24,140 nt of DNA. Source: Pseudomonadota bacterium. GTDB taxonomy: Bacteria > Pseudomonadota > Alphaproteobacteria > Rhizobiales > Devosiaceae. The notes beneath the pieces were generated by a model. It made no database searches and was not told where the DNA came from. It saw nothing but the letters and a program-made list of their open reading frames with translations. A program made the translations under genes and the position numbers. Where the stretch lies: contig JAEZKB010000270.1 of NCBI GenBank assembly GCA_023415605.1, positions 1 through 24,140 of the forward strand, read 5' to 3'. Positions 23,278 to 24,140 of the stretch are shown one piece after another. Each line of letters opens with the position of its first letter. Within the stretch, counting starts at the first letter, position 1.

Positions 23278-24114
23278 ATGGCTTTGCTCGAAGTCAAAAA
23301 CCTTTCTGTCTCCTTCGATACCTCGGTGGGCCTCTTCCACGCCGTTCAGGGCATCGATCTGTCCGTCAACAAGGGCGAAGTGCTCGCCATCGTTGGCGAG
23401 TCCGGGTCCGGCAAGTCGGTTGCCATGCTGGCGGTGATGGGGCTTCTCCCCGCGGCTGCCACCGTCAAGGCCGACGCCATGACCTTTGATGGCCGCAACC
23501 TCCTTGGCCTCACTGACGCCGAGCGGCGCGATATCGTCGGCAAGGAGATCTCGATGATCTTCCAGGAGCCGATGGCGAGCCTCAATCCATGCTTCACCGT
23601 CGGCTTCCAGATCGAGGAAGTGCTGCGTGTGCACATGGGCATGAACCGCCAGCAGCGCCGCGCCCGCGCCATCGAACTGCTCGAGCAGGTCGGCATCAAT
23701 GACCCCGCCCAGCGGCTCAACTCCTTCCCGCACCAGATGTCAGGCGGCCAAAACCAGCGCGTCATGATTGCCATGGCCATTGCCTGCAACCCCAAGCTGC
23801 TGATTGCCGACGAGCCGACCACCGCGCTCGACGTCACCATCCAGAAGCAGATCCTCGACCTGCTGATGCGGCTGCAGGCCGAGCACGGCATGGCGCTGAT
23901 CATGATCACCCACAATATCGGCGTCGTCGCCGAGACTGCCGACCGCGTCGTGGTGCAGTACAAGGGCCGCAAGATGGAGGAGGCGTGCGTGCTCGAGCTC
24001 TTCACCGCGCCGAAATCCGCCTATACCCGCGCGCTGCTCGCGGCGCTGCCGGAGAACGCCACCGGCGACCGGCTGCCCACCGTCTCCGGCTTCGAGCTCG
24101 AGGAGCCCGTCTGA
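23278..24114 (+). CDS. ABC transporter ATP-binding protein, DppD-like
   Basis: The 278-residue ATPase has Walker A GESGSGKS (40-47), Q-loop Gln96 (IFQEPM), signature MSGGQNQR (154-161), Walker B LLIADEPT (174-181) and H-loop His212 (ITHN). The N-terminus MALLEVKNLSVSF and C-terminal SAYTRALLAALP are usual for the DppD/OppD subgroup. In most relatives the signature reads LSGG(M/Q)(R/Q)QR, so the Gln-Asn here is slightly unusual but conservative. It powers the import together with the second ATPase. ATG 23278 is preferred; a longer in-frame reading upstream overlaps the permease gene in another frame. Its TGA overlaps the next ATG (TGATG). Confidence 0.93.
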   Translation: MALLEVKNLSVSFDTSVGLFHAVQGIDLSVNKGEVLAIVGESGSGKSVAMLAVMGLLPAAATVKADAMTFDGRNLLGLTDAERRDIVGKEISMIFQEPMASLNPCFTVGFQIEEVLRVHMGMNRQQRRARAIELLEQVGINDPAQRLNSFPHQMSGGQNQRVMIAMAIACNPKLLIADEPTTALDVTIQKQILDLLMRLQAEHGMALIMITHNIGVVAETADRVVVQYKGRKMEEACVLELFTAPKSAYTRALLAALPENATGDRLPTVSGFELEEPV

Positions 24115-24140
24115 TGGCGATTGTGCTCGAAGCGCGCAAC
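24114..24140 (+). CDS. Second ABC transporter ATP-binding protein (DppF-like), first codons only
   Basis: ATG 24114 overlaps the DppD-like stop codon (TGATG), and the nine visible codons read MAIVLEARN, the usual start of a DppF/OppF ATPase. The window ends here, so the assignment rests on position and these few residues. Confidence 0.6.

Noticed and set aside
1..24140. tRNA or rRNA genes, CRISPR arrays, insertion sequences, phage genes
   Set aside because: Reading both strands I found no cloverleaf with a GTTCRANYC arm, no regularly spaced repeats, no transposase or integrase motifs.

Overview
The window is about 24 kb of dense, GC-rich DNA with strong G/C preference at third codon positions. 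It looks like chromosome of an alphaproteobacterium in the Hyphomicrobiales, with Devosia or a close relative as my best guess. The guess rests on a RirA-type iron regulator whose cysteines sit at 91/99/105, a split phn set containing a DUF1045 gene, a candidate EcfG-type stress promoter, and the general style of the genes. I see no rRNA, tRNA, CRISPR array, insertion sequence or phage gene.

Left part (1-8.6 kb). The window opens inside a sulfotransferase-like gene. Next come two divergent sensory genes: a PAS-PAS-HTH regulator (minus) and a soluble PAS-PAS-HAMP methyl-accepting chemotaxis protein (plus, TTG start). An aldo/keto reductase, a RirA-like Rrf2 regulator with palindromes in its promoter, a small secreted two-cysteine protein (minus) and a Uup-type ABC-F ATPase follow. 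About 600 bp after the ATPase hold no large gene. They contain a hairpin-rich leader, a 28-codon small ORF with a strong ribosome binding site, and a 69-residue hypothetical gene.

Middle (8.6-12.4 kb, all minus). Two overlapping small genes (a 50-residue single-pass membrane protein and a 74-residue acidic protein) lie behind a candidate EcfG promoter and end at a clear intrinsic terminator. Upstream of them is a three-gene phosphonate unit, DUF1045-phnM-phnN, joined by TGATG overlaps and preceded by an 18-bp candidate Pho box. The core C-P lyase genes are not in the window. A second secreted two-cysteine protein, an apparent paralogue of the one at 5.4 kb, sits upstream. A perfect 15-bp hairpin lies in the divergent gap before the next gene.

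Right part (12.4-24.1 kb). Glycerate 2-kinase and a VOC protein are followed by a tightly coupled four-gene run: Gfo/Idh/MocA sugar dehydrogenase, class V aminotransferase-fold protein, DAD-like cupin and SDR. The start and stop codons of these four overlap, which suggests one catabolic pathway that I cannot name. Tail-to-tail with it are a secreted hypothetical protein and an aldo/keto reductase. Next is a VOC gene broken by one in-frame amber codon, with a TetR-type palindrome upstream but no regulator gene nearby. The window ends in a Dpp-type ABC importer operon (binding protein, hairpin, two permeases, ATPase, and the first codons of a second ATPase).

The most interesting signals are the undescribed-looking coupled operon at 14141-17458, the Pho-box-driven orphan phn module with a 2H-phosphoesterase candidate, the paired secreted proteins, and the freshly broken VOC gene.
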